Part shown: piece by piece, positions 38,211 to 46,064 of the stretch
Numbering within the stretch: position 1 is the first letter of the stretch
Layout: each line of letters begins with the position of its first letter
Assembly: GCF_010731735.1 (NCBI RefSeq)
Contig: NZ_AP022588.1
Span: 4,836,001 to 4,900,000 of the forward strand
Length of the DNA: 64,000 bases
Direction of reading: 5' to 3'
Source of the DNA: Mycolicibacterium sediminis
GTDB lineage: Bacteria; Actinomycetota; Actinomycetes; Mycobacteriales; Mycobacteriaceae
Notes under the pieces: model-generated
The model's database searches: none
Told to the model about the DNA's origin: nothing
What the model saw: the letters and a program-made list of their open reading frames with translations, nothing else
Translations under genes and position numbers: made by a program

Positions 38211-40298
38211 ATGCTGGTGAACGAGATCGACCGGTGGTTCGACCGCACCCGGCGCCGCGAGAACCGAACGGTCTCGCTCTACGCGTGCTTGCTCACCGGG
38301 AGGATGTCCGCGTACTTCCGTTACCGCCTCCGCTACCTGCTCGTCGTCGACGGAACGAACTTCGCCGTTCACGTCGCCGAATTCTTGATCATCCTCGCGA
38401 CTCTCGGGGGTCTAGCCGCCTACACGGTCATGATCCTGCGGGTGGGCAGCCTGCTCGTCAGCGGTGCCTGGTGGGGTCTGCTGGAGGTGATGCGCGAGCG
38501 CGTGCGCGGGCTCTCGGAGTCTGCGGACAGAGACGGTATCGAACGCGAGATCGGCGCGTGGCTGGTCTTGTCCGTGATCGCCGCGGCGATGGTGACGTTG
38601 GCCGGCGCGCTGGTCCTGAGCGCGCTCCTGCCGGAGGACGGCGACACGATCGGGCATGTCTACGCATTCCTCATCGTCATCGAGTTGGCGATGAGAATGC
38701 CCGTGCGCGTGCTGCATTCCGGCATGTTCGCCACCCGCCGCGTCTACCGCCCGCTGTGGACACTCTTCGCCCCGACCGTCGTCCAACTGGTGATCATCGG
38801 TGGCGGCGTGCTGTTCTTCCCGACGGCCGCGGTCGTCGTCGCCATCATCGCGTCCAACGCCCTGTCCATCTGGATCACCGTCACCTTCGCCGTCCGTCTC
38901 TACCGTCTCGCGGGTCTGTGGCCCAACCTCCGCCCGGCCGGCCGGCACCGGATCTCGCTACCGTCGATCCCCGTCCGATTGGGCATCGAGACGACGCTGG
39001 CCGGGGTCGGACTGCGTCTCGATGCGGTCGCCGTCCTCGCCATCGCCGGCATCTACGGCACGACAACCCGAGCGTTCGACCTCACCGCAGGCATCCAGAC
39101 CTGGCGCGAGATCGACGCCTTCCAATTCTTCTACCTCGCACTGCCTTTGTTCCGGGGGGCCTACGAGGCGACGAGCGTGTTCTACTTCGACTTCGTCCGG
39201 CTCAGACGGCTTCCGGCGCTGCGGGAGTACCGGGTCTGGTTCTTCCACAGACTGCTGTGGATCACCCCTGTCGTGACCCTCTACTTCTGGGGACTGGCAG
39301 CCGTACTGGGAACGTGGGTGCTCCCCGACATACCGTTCTCGTTCCTCCTCGCTCTGCTTCCGCTGTTCGTCGTGCGAAGCTTCATCGGCACCTATCAGAT
39401 CCGCCTGTTCGCCGAGGGCCGCTTCAACAGCCTGAACGCCACCACCGCGCTCACCGCAGTCCTGTTCGCGCTCGTGTGGCTCGATCCCGACCCCGCGTCC
39501 GATCTCCTCGAACTGACCGCCGCGATGCTCGTGCTGCTCATCGTCCACATGAACGTCCAGCACTTTCACGACAGGGTGCCGTCACGTCCCACGCAGTTGC
39601 CGCTGGGCGACTGGATTCGGGCGCTCGCCGCCGAGCCCGGTCCCGTGTACGCGGGAACGGTCGACGTGCCCGAGTGGATTCCCACGCGACAGCGGTCGGC
39701 AGCCCTGCGCCTCGTGCGGGAACAATTGCGCCACAATGGATGTCTGGCATTCCACTCCCCGACCTCACTGGTCTTCTTCGAGCGGGCGTCCGGCGGCGAC
39801 GCACCGGGCCACCTACATCTGACCCTGCAGGCGGCAACCGGAGGAGCAGTGAATCGTGGACGCCGGTGGCCCGATCCCGCCGACGACGGGCACGCGGCTC
39901 TCGACCGCATCATCCACGACAGGTGGCTCAAGCCCGTCGACGCCGCGCCCGCCCCGCCGGTCAGTCCGGCTCTCCTGCGGCCGGGGTTTCTCGCCATCTT
40001 CCCGGACGGCTTCGTGGCCGACCTCCACACCCGAGCCGGCAGGCGCGACATGCGGAACCTGGATCCCGACCTCCTCGTGGCACTCCTGCCGAAGGCGGTC
40101 CGGAGCCTCGACGACGACGCGCTGGTGATCCAGGTGGCCGGGCGGTGGCTGTCGGCGATCTTCCATCAGAACAGGGTGCAGATGGTCTTCCTGCTGCCGC
40201 CGGATCCCGCTCCCGAACGGTTTGCGCAGTGGCTGCGGACACTGAAGTCGTGGCGGCTGGGCGGGCGCCCCACCGAAGGCGCCGTCCATGCTCGATGA
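38211..40298 (+). CDS. Polytopic membrane protein (about 12 TM, MOP/flippase-like) with C-terminal cytosolic domain, RT partner
   Basis: 695 residues. Residues about 45-455 hold some twelve hydrophobic segments, for example FAVHVAEFLIILATLGGL, LVLSVIAAAMVTLAGALVL, VVQLVIIGGGVLFFPTA and FLLALLPLFVVRSFIG. The pattern recalls MOP-superfamily exporters such as polysaccharide flippases. Residues about 465-695 form a soluble domain I cannot place (NGCLAFHSPTSLVFFERAS, PGFLAIFPDGFVADLHT). ATG 38211 is listed, but GTG 38217 has better spacing from GGAGGGG at 38204-38210. The last 11 bases overlap the reverse transcriptase gene, so the two proteins are made together. No function is claimed. Confidence 0.7.
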   Translation: MLVNEIDRWFDRTRRRENRTVSLYACLLTGRMSAYFRYRLRYLLVVDGTNFAVHVAEFLIILATLGGLAAYTVMILRVGSLLVSGAWWGLLEVMRERVRGLSESADRDGIEREIGAWLVLSVIAAAMVTLAGALVLSALLPEDGDTIGHVYAFLIVIELAMRMPVRVLHSGMFATRRVYRPLWTLFAPTVVQLVIIGGGVLFFPTAAVVVAIIASNALSIWITVTFAVRLYRLAGLWPNLRPAGRHRISLPSIPVRLGIETTLAGVGLRLDAVAVLAIAGIYGTTTRAFDLTAGIQTWREIDAFQFFYLALPLFRGAYEATSVFYFDFVRLRRLPALREYRVWFFHRLLWITPVVTLYFWGLAAVLGTWVLPDIPFSFLLALLPLFVVRSFIGTYQIRLFAEGRFNSLNATTALTAVLFALVWLDPDPASDLLELTAAMLVLLIVHMNVQHFHDRVPSRPTQLPLGDWIRALAAEPGPVYAGTVDVPEWIPTRQRSAALRLVREQLRHNGCLAFHSPTSLVFFERASGGDAPGHLHLTLQAATGGAVNRGRRWPDPADDGHAALDRIIHDRWLKPVDAAPAPPVSPALLRPGFLAIFPDGFVADLHTRAGRRDMRNLDPDLLVALLPKAVRSLDDDALVIQVAGRWLSAIFHQNRVQMVFLLPPDPAPERFAQWLRTLKSWRLGGRPTEGAVHAR

Positions 40299-41622
40299 AC
40301 CGGTCGACGTCGGACGGAAGCTGGTCGACCCGAGGACCTACGAGGACACGATCCTGCGGATCTACTCGAAACGCAGCGAACGCGGACTGGGCTTCAACGA
40401 CGTCTCCGACGGCGTCACCTACCTCGACGCAGCCGCAGACCGGCGTGCACTCTCCCGCGCCATCGCCCGCAGCATCGCCGACGGCAGCTACCGTCCGCAG
40501 CCGGTCGACCTCTGGTTCCTCGAGACCAACGGCAAGAGACGGGCCGCCCACCAACCGGCATTCATCGATCACGTCGTCGGCTCGACGCTGTTCAAGCTCC
40601 TGACCCACAACGCCCGCTGCTACGGCCTGCCGGGTGTCTACTCGTATCTGCCGGGCCTGACGAACCTCGGCGCCATGCGAGCGTTCGCCCGGTTCGTGCG
40701 GTCCCATCGTGAGCCGGGCAACCGGGCGTCCGGTCCGCTCTACGTCCTGCAGTCCGACTTCGAGAAGTACGGCGACAACCTGCCCGTCGGTCCAGGCGCG
40801 GCGCTGTGGCGAACGGTGCGCGAGGTGGCGTCGCTGGGCAGCGCCGAGGGCGACATCGACTCTCGCAGTTGGGATCTCATCACGGATCTGATCCGTCCGG
40901 TGGTGCGGGACGCCGACGGCGCCGAATTCACCCGGGTGAACGGAATCGCCATGGGAACCCCGCTCGTACCCTTGCTCGGCAACCTGGCGGTGGTGCCCAT
41001 GGACCGGGCCGTCGCGGACGTCGACGGCATCTTCTACGTTCGATACAACGACGACTTCATCCTGGCCCACCCGGACCTCGACGCCATCCTCGAGGCCGAT
41101 CGACGCATCGAAGGACTCACCGGCGGTCTGGGTGTGCGCCGCAAACTGTCCAAGGAGCTGCGCACGGCGTTGAGCGGACATGGCAGGCCCGACACCGTCG
41201 ACCCGGCCTACCTCGGTCGCGACCGCATCGACTGTCTCGGGCTGTCCGTCACCCATGCCGGCACGGTGACGCTGGGGCCACACCGACTGCGCCGCTTCGT
41301 CGGTCGCATCGCCACCCGGATCGACGGCGCAACGCCCGCCCTGGCCTCCCTCCCGGTGGACCAGCGGGCCCGCCACCTCGTGGCGGCCACCAACGTGATG
41401 CTCGACCTGGCCAGCCCCTTCTCGGTCGCCGGTCTGCCCGCGCTGCTCGACGCGACCACCGACCGTGGGACGCTGAAGGACCTCGACTACCGCATCGCCC
41501 GCAAGATCGCGCAGGCGGCGACGGGGCGATCGGGGGTGCGGGGTTTCCGCGACGTGCCGCCGGCGGCGCTGTACCGCGACATGGGGTTGACGTCGCTGGT
41601 GGGGCTGCGCAACCGGCAATGA
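40288..41622 (+). CDS. Reverse transcriptase of unassigned group
   Basis: A 444-residue RNA-directed DNA polymerase. Palm motifs in order: DGVTYLDAAADRRALSRAI with KRRAAHQPAFIDHVVGSTLF (fingers, 41-102), motif A VLQSDFEKYGDNL (Asp157), motif B GIAMGTPLVPLLGNL (219-233), motif C FYVRYNDDFILAH (Asp255, Asp256), the Lys-containing LGVRRKLSKE (D) and DCLGLSV (E). The catalytic triad is intact. No maturase X domain, HNH nuclease or integrase is fused, and no group II intron ends were seen. The C-terminal 110 residues (alpha-helical, ALASLPVDQRARHLVAATN) could be a thumb. ATG overlaps the membrane gene by 11 bases. It is probably a domesticated or defence-type RT. Confidence 0.88.
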   Translation: MLDEPVDVGRKLVDPRTYEDTILRIYSKRSERGLGFNDVSDGVTYLDAAADRRALSRAIARSIADGSYRPQPVDLWFLETNGKRRAAHQPAFIDHVVGSTLFKLLTHNARCYGLPGVYSYLPGLTNLGAMRAFARFVRSHREPGNRASGPLYVLQSDFEKYGDNLPVGPGAALWRTVREVASLGSAEGDIDSRSWDLITDLIRPVVRDADGAEFTRVNGIAMGTPLVPLLGNLAVVPMDRAVADVDGIFYVRYNDDFILAHPDLDAILEADRRIEGLTGGLGVRRKLSKELRTALSGHGRPDTVDPAYLGRDRIDCLGLSVTHAGTVTLGPHRLRRFVGRIATRIDGATPALASLPVDQRARHLVAATNVMLDLASPFSVAGLPALLDATTDRGTLKDLDYRIARKIAQAATGRSGVRGFRDVPPAALYRDMGLTSLVGLRNRQ

Positions 41623-41695
41623 TCCTTGCCGGAGCCAGCCCGTCCGGTTACTGTCGGCGCCGGCGCGGATCCCGTCGCAAGACGGTTTCTCCGAT

Positions 41696-41731
41696 GGACC
41701 ACAGAGGTTGCGGCTTTCGGTCCCTCTTTTT
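41696..41731 (+). terminator. Hairpin plus T-run after the reverse transcriptase
   Basis: GGACC at 41696-41700 pairs with GGTCC at 41719-41723, followed by CTCTTTTT. A second small hairpin, CCGTC-GCAA-GACGG (41672-41685) with a GNRA-type loop and TTTCT after it, lies just upstream. Together they likely end the RT transcript; the 3' leader could also be a structured RNA. Confidence 0.5.
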
Positions 41732-41790
41732 AGGCGTTTATGCCCGCGCCGCCCACTTCTGATGCCTCGGTCCCGACGTTCCTGCCTGAC

Positions 41791-41820
41791 GGTGGGCGCG
41801 GAGGGTTTCGAACCCCCGAC
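41791..41820 (+). repeat. Left attachment repeat (displaced tRNA-Val 3' fragment)
   Basis: Thirty bases identical to 45944-45973, comprising the T-arm and acceptor 3' side of tRNA-Val. The match stops within the tRNA at 41821. This is the direct repeat left by site-specific integration at a tRNA 3' end, marking the left end of the island. Confidence 0.9.
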
Positions 41821-42017
41821 GGCTGCCCGATAAATGTCCGCGTGAGAGTCTCTGAAGTCAAACCAAATCATTTGAGGTCACCGAAATTAACTGTATCTGG
41901 ACGCAGAATCTGGGCAGAATGTAAGCGAACCGCGCGCGTCCTCCGGAGGATCGTCAGAACAATCGCCAAGACCGTCGGCCGGAGTCCTTCACGGGCTGGC
42001 CGGCTGCCTGTCCACGC
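41821..42017. other. Non-coding stretch inside the island's left end
   Basis: About 200 bases after the left attachment repeat with no convincing gene on either strand. Base composition is mixed and it borders the decayed membrane-protein gene. I see no integrase remnant in it. Confidence 0.5.
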
Positions 42018-42722
42018 TTAATCGCGACCGTGCGAATCGGTGAAGTGGGACACCACGAACTCGACGTTTGGCGTCAGCCCCGCCTCGCGCGGAGCATTAG
42101 CCGAGGAGTGGGCTCATCCGGCTTTGAGACCGGCATCAGCAGGACGTTCGTATAAATACTGTCTTGAACTTCAACCAACTTGGCCGTCTGCGTCGCGCTT
42201 CTAATCACCAAGTTTGAACACGGGAGCAGAGCTGAAAAAATTTGGCACGCCAATGTCATCCTCAGCAAGCGGATCATCGTGTCGTTCGATGTGCTCAACG
42301 ACCATTAGACGGGCTTGGTCAGCTTCGTTTGCGAGACGCTCGTCCTGCCCGGCACGGCACTCTCTTGCCGCGAACAGAAGTGCCGCGAGCGCCCCAAGCG
42401 TACCTACAGTCGACACCCACTTGGCCAGACTTCCGACGGTGAGCGATCCCTGCAAGTGCAGCACCACGGGCAGGACGCCGATCACGACGAGAAGGGCTAG
42501 AACTGCGATGACGATCGGTATGTTGCCTGCTTGCCGTTGCCAATGCTCCCACACAGCGACGAACGGTAACGCCGACCGGCGTACGAATCTGCCCGAAACG
42601 CCGGTCACTCCTGCGACTCTGCACACCACGACTAAGTACAACGGCACGAAACCCGTTCCGGCAGAAATCAACAGACAAGCGCTCCGTGCCTTCGATGAGT
42701 TGTTAGCCACTATCGGACGCAA
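42018..42722 (-). pseudogene. Frameshifted small membrane protein gene
   Basis: The first frame gives about 150 residues with one or two membrane helices (IPIVIAVLALLVVIGVLPVVL, LAKWVSTVGTLGALAALLFAA) and a cytosolic tail ending NFFSSAPVFKLGD-stop near 42201. The next segment reads on in another frame (VIRSATQTAKLVEVQDSIYT), and a third frame supplies a plausible end, PNVEFVVSHFTDSHGRD, stopping at 42018. The order of pieces resembles actinobacterial and phage two-TM proteins whose tail has an N-S-x-x-PV motif and ends in FTDxxGR. Two frameshifts therefore seem to have broken it. It lies 151 bases after the SIR2-STAND gene on the same strand. Confidence 0.6.
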
Positions 42723-42873
42723 ACTTCAGTTGTCGCTTGCAACCAAGGACTGGCGCGCCACCCTGGCTGTGATACACGATGCCGCACGCTGGCAGCAGGT
42801 TAGAACTCGATACCGAGCAGACAGCGGATCGCTGACATACTCTTGGCATTAGCGTTTGGACATGTCCGGATGT

Positions 42874-45321
42874 CTATTCGTCGATATCCGCCCAAGCCAT
42901 CTCGGGCAAACGAGGTGCTGCGGCCTCGGTGCGCCTCTGCGTCGATTCGAGGTCCCGACGGTCACGGACAAAATCAGGGTCTGCCACCTCCGTTTCAACC
43001 TGCCGCATCATGTCGATTGTCTCGGCTAGCAGTTCCCCCCGTCCATGTCCCTGGGCCATGGCGATTCCGACATCAGCCAGCACGCGATAGTTGTATCGAT
43101 CGTGGGGGGCGTGCGCTACACATTCCCGAGCAACACGTCCAGCTTCTAGGAGCATCGCGAATCGATCCCCGTCCAGAAGTCCCGAGGTTGTCTCGGCGCG
43201 ACCAATTAGCAGCGTCGCTTGGTAGCGCTTGATGATCGAATCTTTTCCTATCTCGCGTCGCGCTACGCGGATCGCTTGATCGGCCTGGTCGTATCTCCCA
43301 TCTTCCAAAAGCAAGCGGATAAGGCGCCGCCGGGGGGTTCGTTCGGCTGGAACTACGTCGATCAAGCGTCGGAGAAGCGCTTCACGCTGGCCTCGATCGG
43401 TGAGACGCTGTATCCCCATTTCGTGTGCAGCCATGCCGCGCGCTGTCTCGAGCTCAATATATTCCGTAGGGTTCAAACCATCGATTAAACGCTCTATCAA
43501 TCGATAGAGCTCTCCTTCATCAGCAAATTTATATTTAGCAATCGTCTCAGCAATCACATCATGTCTGGTTTTCAACCCATACAATCCCATGCGCGGTTTG
43601 ATATCTTCCTCAGAGACGACGTCTTCCATCCGACCTAATAGATTGAAAAATCCGCCCGCTTCGACCTGCAGTAGGCGCAGAACCAACTGGCGATGGACCT
43701 TCCCACCCATTGCCTGAATGGCTGCTACATAGCGATAAATTTCTTGGGCATCGTCATCAAGTTCCGCAAATTCCCGAAGGACGATCGTGTCTAGCTGCTC
43801 GGTGTGAAAGATATTTTTCAGGCACACATACATCTCGGAACTGCAACGCTCGCGCAAGCGTCGCACCTTGTCCTTGAACCCCAGGCGAAGAAAGTCCTCT
43901 TCGACTAGATTGCGAATCTCGACTTTTTGATCAACGAGATTGATCAATGACGTCAAATCGCCGTCCGCCAGCAGGGAGAGACGCTCAAAAGTGCCACGAC
44001 TGAAAAAGAATGGTGATTTAGGTCGACTTTTCCATTGCGATGAATTAACAGTCACTACGATTCGAAGAAACGGACGAGCAATCTTGCCGAGCCCGTCGAC
44101 CAGTCGGTTTACCGTGCTTAGATGCCTCGCGCAGTCATCAATAAGCAGCATCCCTTGCCTGTTGTCGCGTCGTAGGATTGCTTCCATTCCAAGCCAGCCC
44201 TGGACGTCTAGCGGGTATTCGTTCTTATGCTCCCATGTGACGAACCGCTCTGTATGGCGGCGATAAATGAGTCGTCGCGCTAGAGTGGTCTTGCCGACAC
44301 CCGCAGCGCCGCCTAAAACCAAGAAGTACCCGCGCCGCCCATTTTGCGCTTCGAATAGTACGTTTTCGCGATGACGCTGAATTGTCAAGTTGTGATGAAT
44401 GTCGGCATACGTCGCCGGGCTGCCGTTGAATAAGCGCGTAATGTTAGGCGCAAGTCCACTCGCGTGGCTGACAACTGTGGTACTGGTAGCAAGGTTTGGC
44501 GGGAGCGTCTCGGGCGATTCCGAGGTATGCGCCACTGCTCTGCTGTCCGCGACCAACTGCCGAGAACTGAGTTGGAAAAGAAACTCTTCCAGAGTTCCCG
44601 CCGCAACCTGTATGCCGCGCTGCTCTAGCAGTTTCGCGCGGTCCGCGTCATATTGATAGACCAAAAGAAAGATGCGACCCGGCACACCCTCCAGACGGAG
44701 CGCTCCCACCCGCTTAGCGAGATCACGGAGATGAGCGTCCGCCAGAGACTGGCCGATGATGAGGGTGGTCCCACCCATCATTTGCAATTGCAGACTCGAA
44801 AATAGAGCTTGTCGATATTTCTCAACTTCTTCATAGTCAAACTCAGTCAGAACCATTCGGGCGTGATCACCAAGGGCCACATCCTTACTGACGCATCCGT
44901 GGATCTTGTAAAGAGGTACGACGTCGTCGGACTGCGATCCCGATGAAAACTCGTAATTTGTCCGGATCACGTTCAAATCGACACTTGCCAGTTTGTAAGC
45001 TTTCTCCACAAGGCGGTCAAAATTCGTAGAGTAGATGGCCTTCCATTTGAAAGCAGGCAATGCCAACATGCCGCCAGTAGGTTCTAGGTCGGAAAGTCGT
45101 TGTCGCACAGCCAAGACGAGATCTTTGCGCCCGACGCGGTTCTCGAAGATCCCGGCGATTTCAGCCAGATCATCACCATCGGGTGGGGGCGACAGTTGTT
45201 CAGCTAGATGCCTTGCAAGTGCTGCACCTGTGGGCGCTCCCGATGGTATGGCCGCACCTGCACCGAGCAGCAGCGCTGTGTCTGCTGGCTCGATAGTCCT
45301 GGCTAGCTCTGACAGCTCCAA
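42874..45321 (-). CDS. SIR2-STAND NTPase, antiphage-type (Avs-like) protein
   Basis: An 815-residue, three-part protein. The SIR2-like N-terminus (about 10-250) has LLLGAGAAIPSG (20-28), YSTNFD (97-102) and KIHGC with the presumed catalytic His141. A STAND P-loop NTPase follows, with Walker A GGAAGVGKTT (337-346) and Walker B GMLLIDDC (392-396). The C-terminal 300 residues look like helical repeats that could recognise a trigger. Family members degrade NAD on sensing phage. TTG at 45321 has AGGGGGG just upstream; the frame extends to 45414. The low G+C (AT-rich codons, unlike the flanks) indicates transfer. The NAD-cleavage role is by analogy. Confidence 0.88.
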   Translation of the reverse strand: MELSELARTIEPADTALLLGAGAAIPSGAPTGAALARHLAEQLSPPPDGDDLAEIAGIFENRVGRKDLVLAVRQRLSDLEPTGGMLALPAFKWKAIYSTNFDRLVEKAYKLASVDLNVIRTNYEFSSGSQSDDVVPLYKIHGCVSKDVALGDHARMVLTEFDYEEVEKYRQALFSSLQLQMMGGTTLIIGQSLADAHLRDLAKRVGALRLEGVPGRIFLLVYQYDADRAKLLEQRGIQVAAGTLEEFLFQLSSRQLVADSRAVAHTSESPETLPPNLATSTTVVSHASGLAPNITRLFNGSPATYADIHHNLTIQRHRENVLFEAQNGRRGYFLVLGGAAGVGKTTLARRLIYRRHTERFVTWEHKNEYPLDVQGWLGMEAILRRDNRQGMLLIDDCARHLSTVNRLVDGLGKIARPFLRIVVTVNSSQWKSRPKSPFFFSRGTFERLSLLADGDLTSLINLVDQKVEIRNLVEEDFLRLGFKDKVRRLRERCSSEMYVCLKNIFHTEQLDTIVLREFAELDDDAQEIYRYVAAIQAMGGKVHRQLVLRLLQVEAGGFFNLLGRMEDVVSEEDIKPRMGLYGLKTRHDVIAETIAKYKFADEGELYRLIERLIDGLNPTEYIELETARGMAAHEMGIQRLTDRGQREALLRRLIDVVPAERTPRRRLIRLLLEDGRYDQADQAIRVARREIGKDSIIKRYQATLLIGRAETTSGLLDGDRFAMLLEAGRVARECVAHAPHDRYNYRVLADVGIAMAQGHGRGELLAETIDMMRQVETEVADPDFVRDRRDLESTQRRTEAAAPRLPEMAWADIDE

Positions 45322-45703
45322 GTTCCCCCCTACGCCGTGTCCTCTGCGATTCCCGTACAACGGTTTAGCACGCCAGGTCGATCGAAGTCGCAGACACGTC
45401 CGACTTGCTACCAACGCATTCTGCGCGCGGTCTTGGAGGTGCCTAGGGAGGGTCCCCCCTGGGGGTAATTTTCCGCGGGTAAAACCCGAATTCTATTGTA
45501 TTGACAACAGATTTCGTGGTCTCAACCACGTTAGTTACGCGAGGTTCTGACTCTACCTCGGGTATGAGATGCGTGCGTGAAACGAAGCAAAGATCGCAGC
45601 GTGGGGACAGGGGCGCGTTCCGCTGGCCCGAGGCTCCAGACCAGCCGAACGGGTGGAAAGTTTCATTCGGTCAAGACAAGATCCCTTGATCTGAGAGGTT
45701 GTC
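45322..45703. other. Non-coding region upstream of the SIR2-STAND gene
   Basis: About 380 bases without a convincing gene. It should contain the SIR2-STAND promoter. The stretch 45445-45500 is notable for GGGTCCCCCCTGGGGG and the AT-rich TTCTATTGTATTGACAAC, which includes a TTGACA hexamer at 45500-45505, on the plus strand. No complete regulatory site is claimed. Confidence 0.4.
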
Positions 45704-45943
45704 ATGCCGTTTGGTCATCGCCTTTCCGTGTTCACTGTCAACCTGCAGCTACAGGCTCCGGTCTACTTTTGCGACCCGCACTCGAAGTGGCAACGCGGCA
45801 GCAACGAGACCACCAAGCGGCTCCTATGATTCTGGTTCGGGAAGGGCACAGACCTAAGCGTGCATCTCAAGGCCGACCTCAAACGCATCCAAGACACCCT
45901 CAACACCCGAAGTATCTGGACACTCGAAAACTACCTCCGACCT
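45704..45943 (+). pseudogene. IS30-family transposase, C-terminal remnant
   Basis: Translated from 45704, the sequence reads HRLSVFTVNLQLQAP, then VYFCDPHSKWQRGSNETTK, an in-frame TGA at 45827-45829, then FWFGKGTDLSVHLKADLKRI and QDTLNTR. VYFCDPHSPWQRGSNEN and FPKGTDLS are hallmark C-terminal sequences of IS30 transposases. The N-terminal part is missing, the stop is internal and the end decays before tRNA-Val. It is dead DNA at the right end of the island. Confidence 0.85.
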
Positions 45944-46017
45944 GGTGGGCGCGGAGGGTTTCGAACCCCCGACCGCTGGTGTGTAAAACCAGAGCTCTAC
46001 CCCTGAGCTACGCGCCC
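45943..46017 (-). tRNA. tRNA-Val (anticodon TAC)
   Basis: On the minus strand the 75 bases fold as GGGCGCG acceptor, a D-arm with GCTCAGGGGTAGAGC, anticodon stem CTGGT with loop TTTACAC (anticodon TAC, valine), T-arm GGGGGTTCGAAACCCTC, closing acceptor strand CGCGCCC, discriminator A and an encoded CCA. It is intact. Its 3' end faces the island and is the integration site. Confidence 0.96.
45944..45973 (+). repeat. Right attachment repeat within tRNA-Val
   Basis: Thirty bases identical to 41791-41820. It overlaps the T-arm and acceptor 3' half of the intact tRNA-Val, the expected attR side with the tRNA rebuilt by the element. With the left copy it bounds a 4.1-kb island. Confidence 0.9.
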
Positions 46018-46064
46018 GTGCTCGGGGCAACTTACACGCCGTCGACGCCCGAGCGGAAATCCGA

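Noticed and set aside
40288..41622. Group II intron encoded RT
   Set aside because: No maturase or endonuclease domain and no recognisable intron ribozyme ends flank the gene. The GTPLVPLLGN motif B differs from the usual intron pattern, and it is coupled to an upstream cellular-type gene.
40288..41790. Retron
   Set aside because: Retron ncRNA (msr-msd) normally precedes the RT, whereas here the RT start overlaps a coding gene. A downstream RNA cannot be excluded and is listed as a finding.
42214..42852. Plus-strand open frame in the island
   Set aside because: It overlaps the membrane-protein pseudogene antisense, has no ribosome-binding site and no recognisable motifs.
43491..43510. Palindrome GCTCTATC/GATAGAGC in the SIR2-STAND gene
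   Set aside because: It follows from the repeated residues RLIERLID in the protein and lies inside the coding region.
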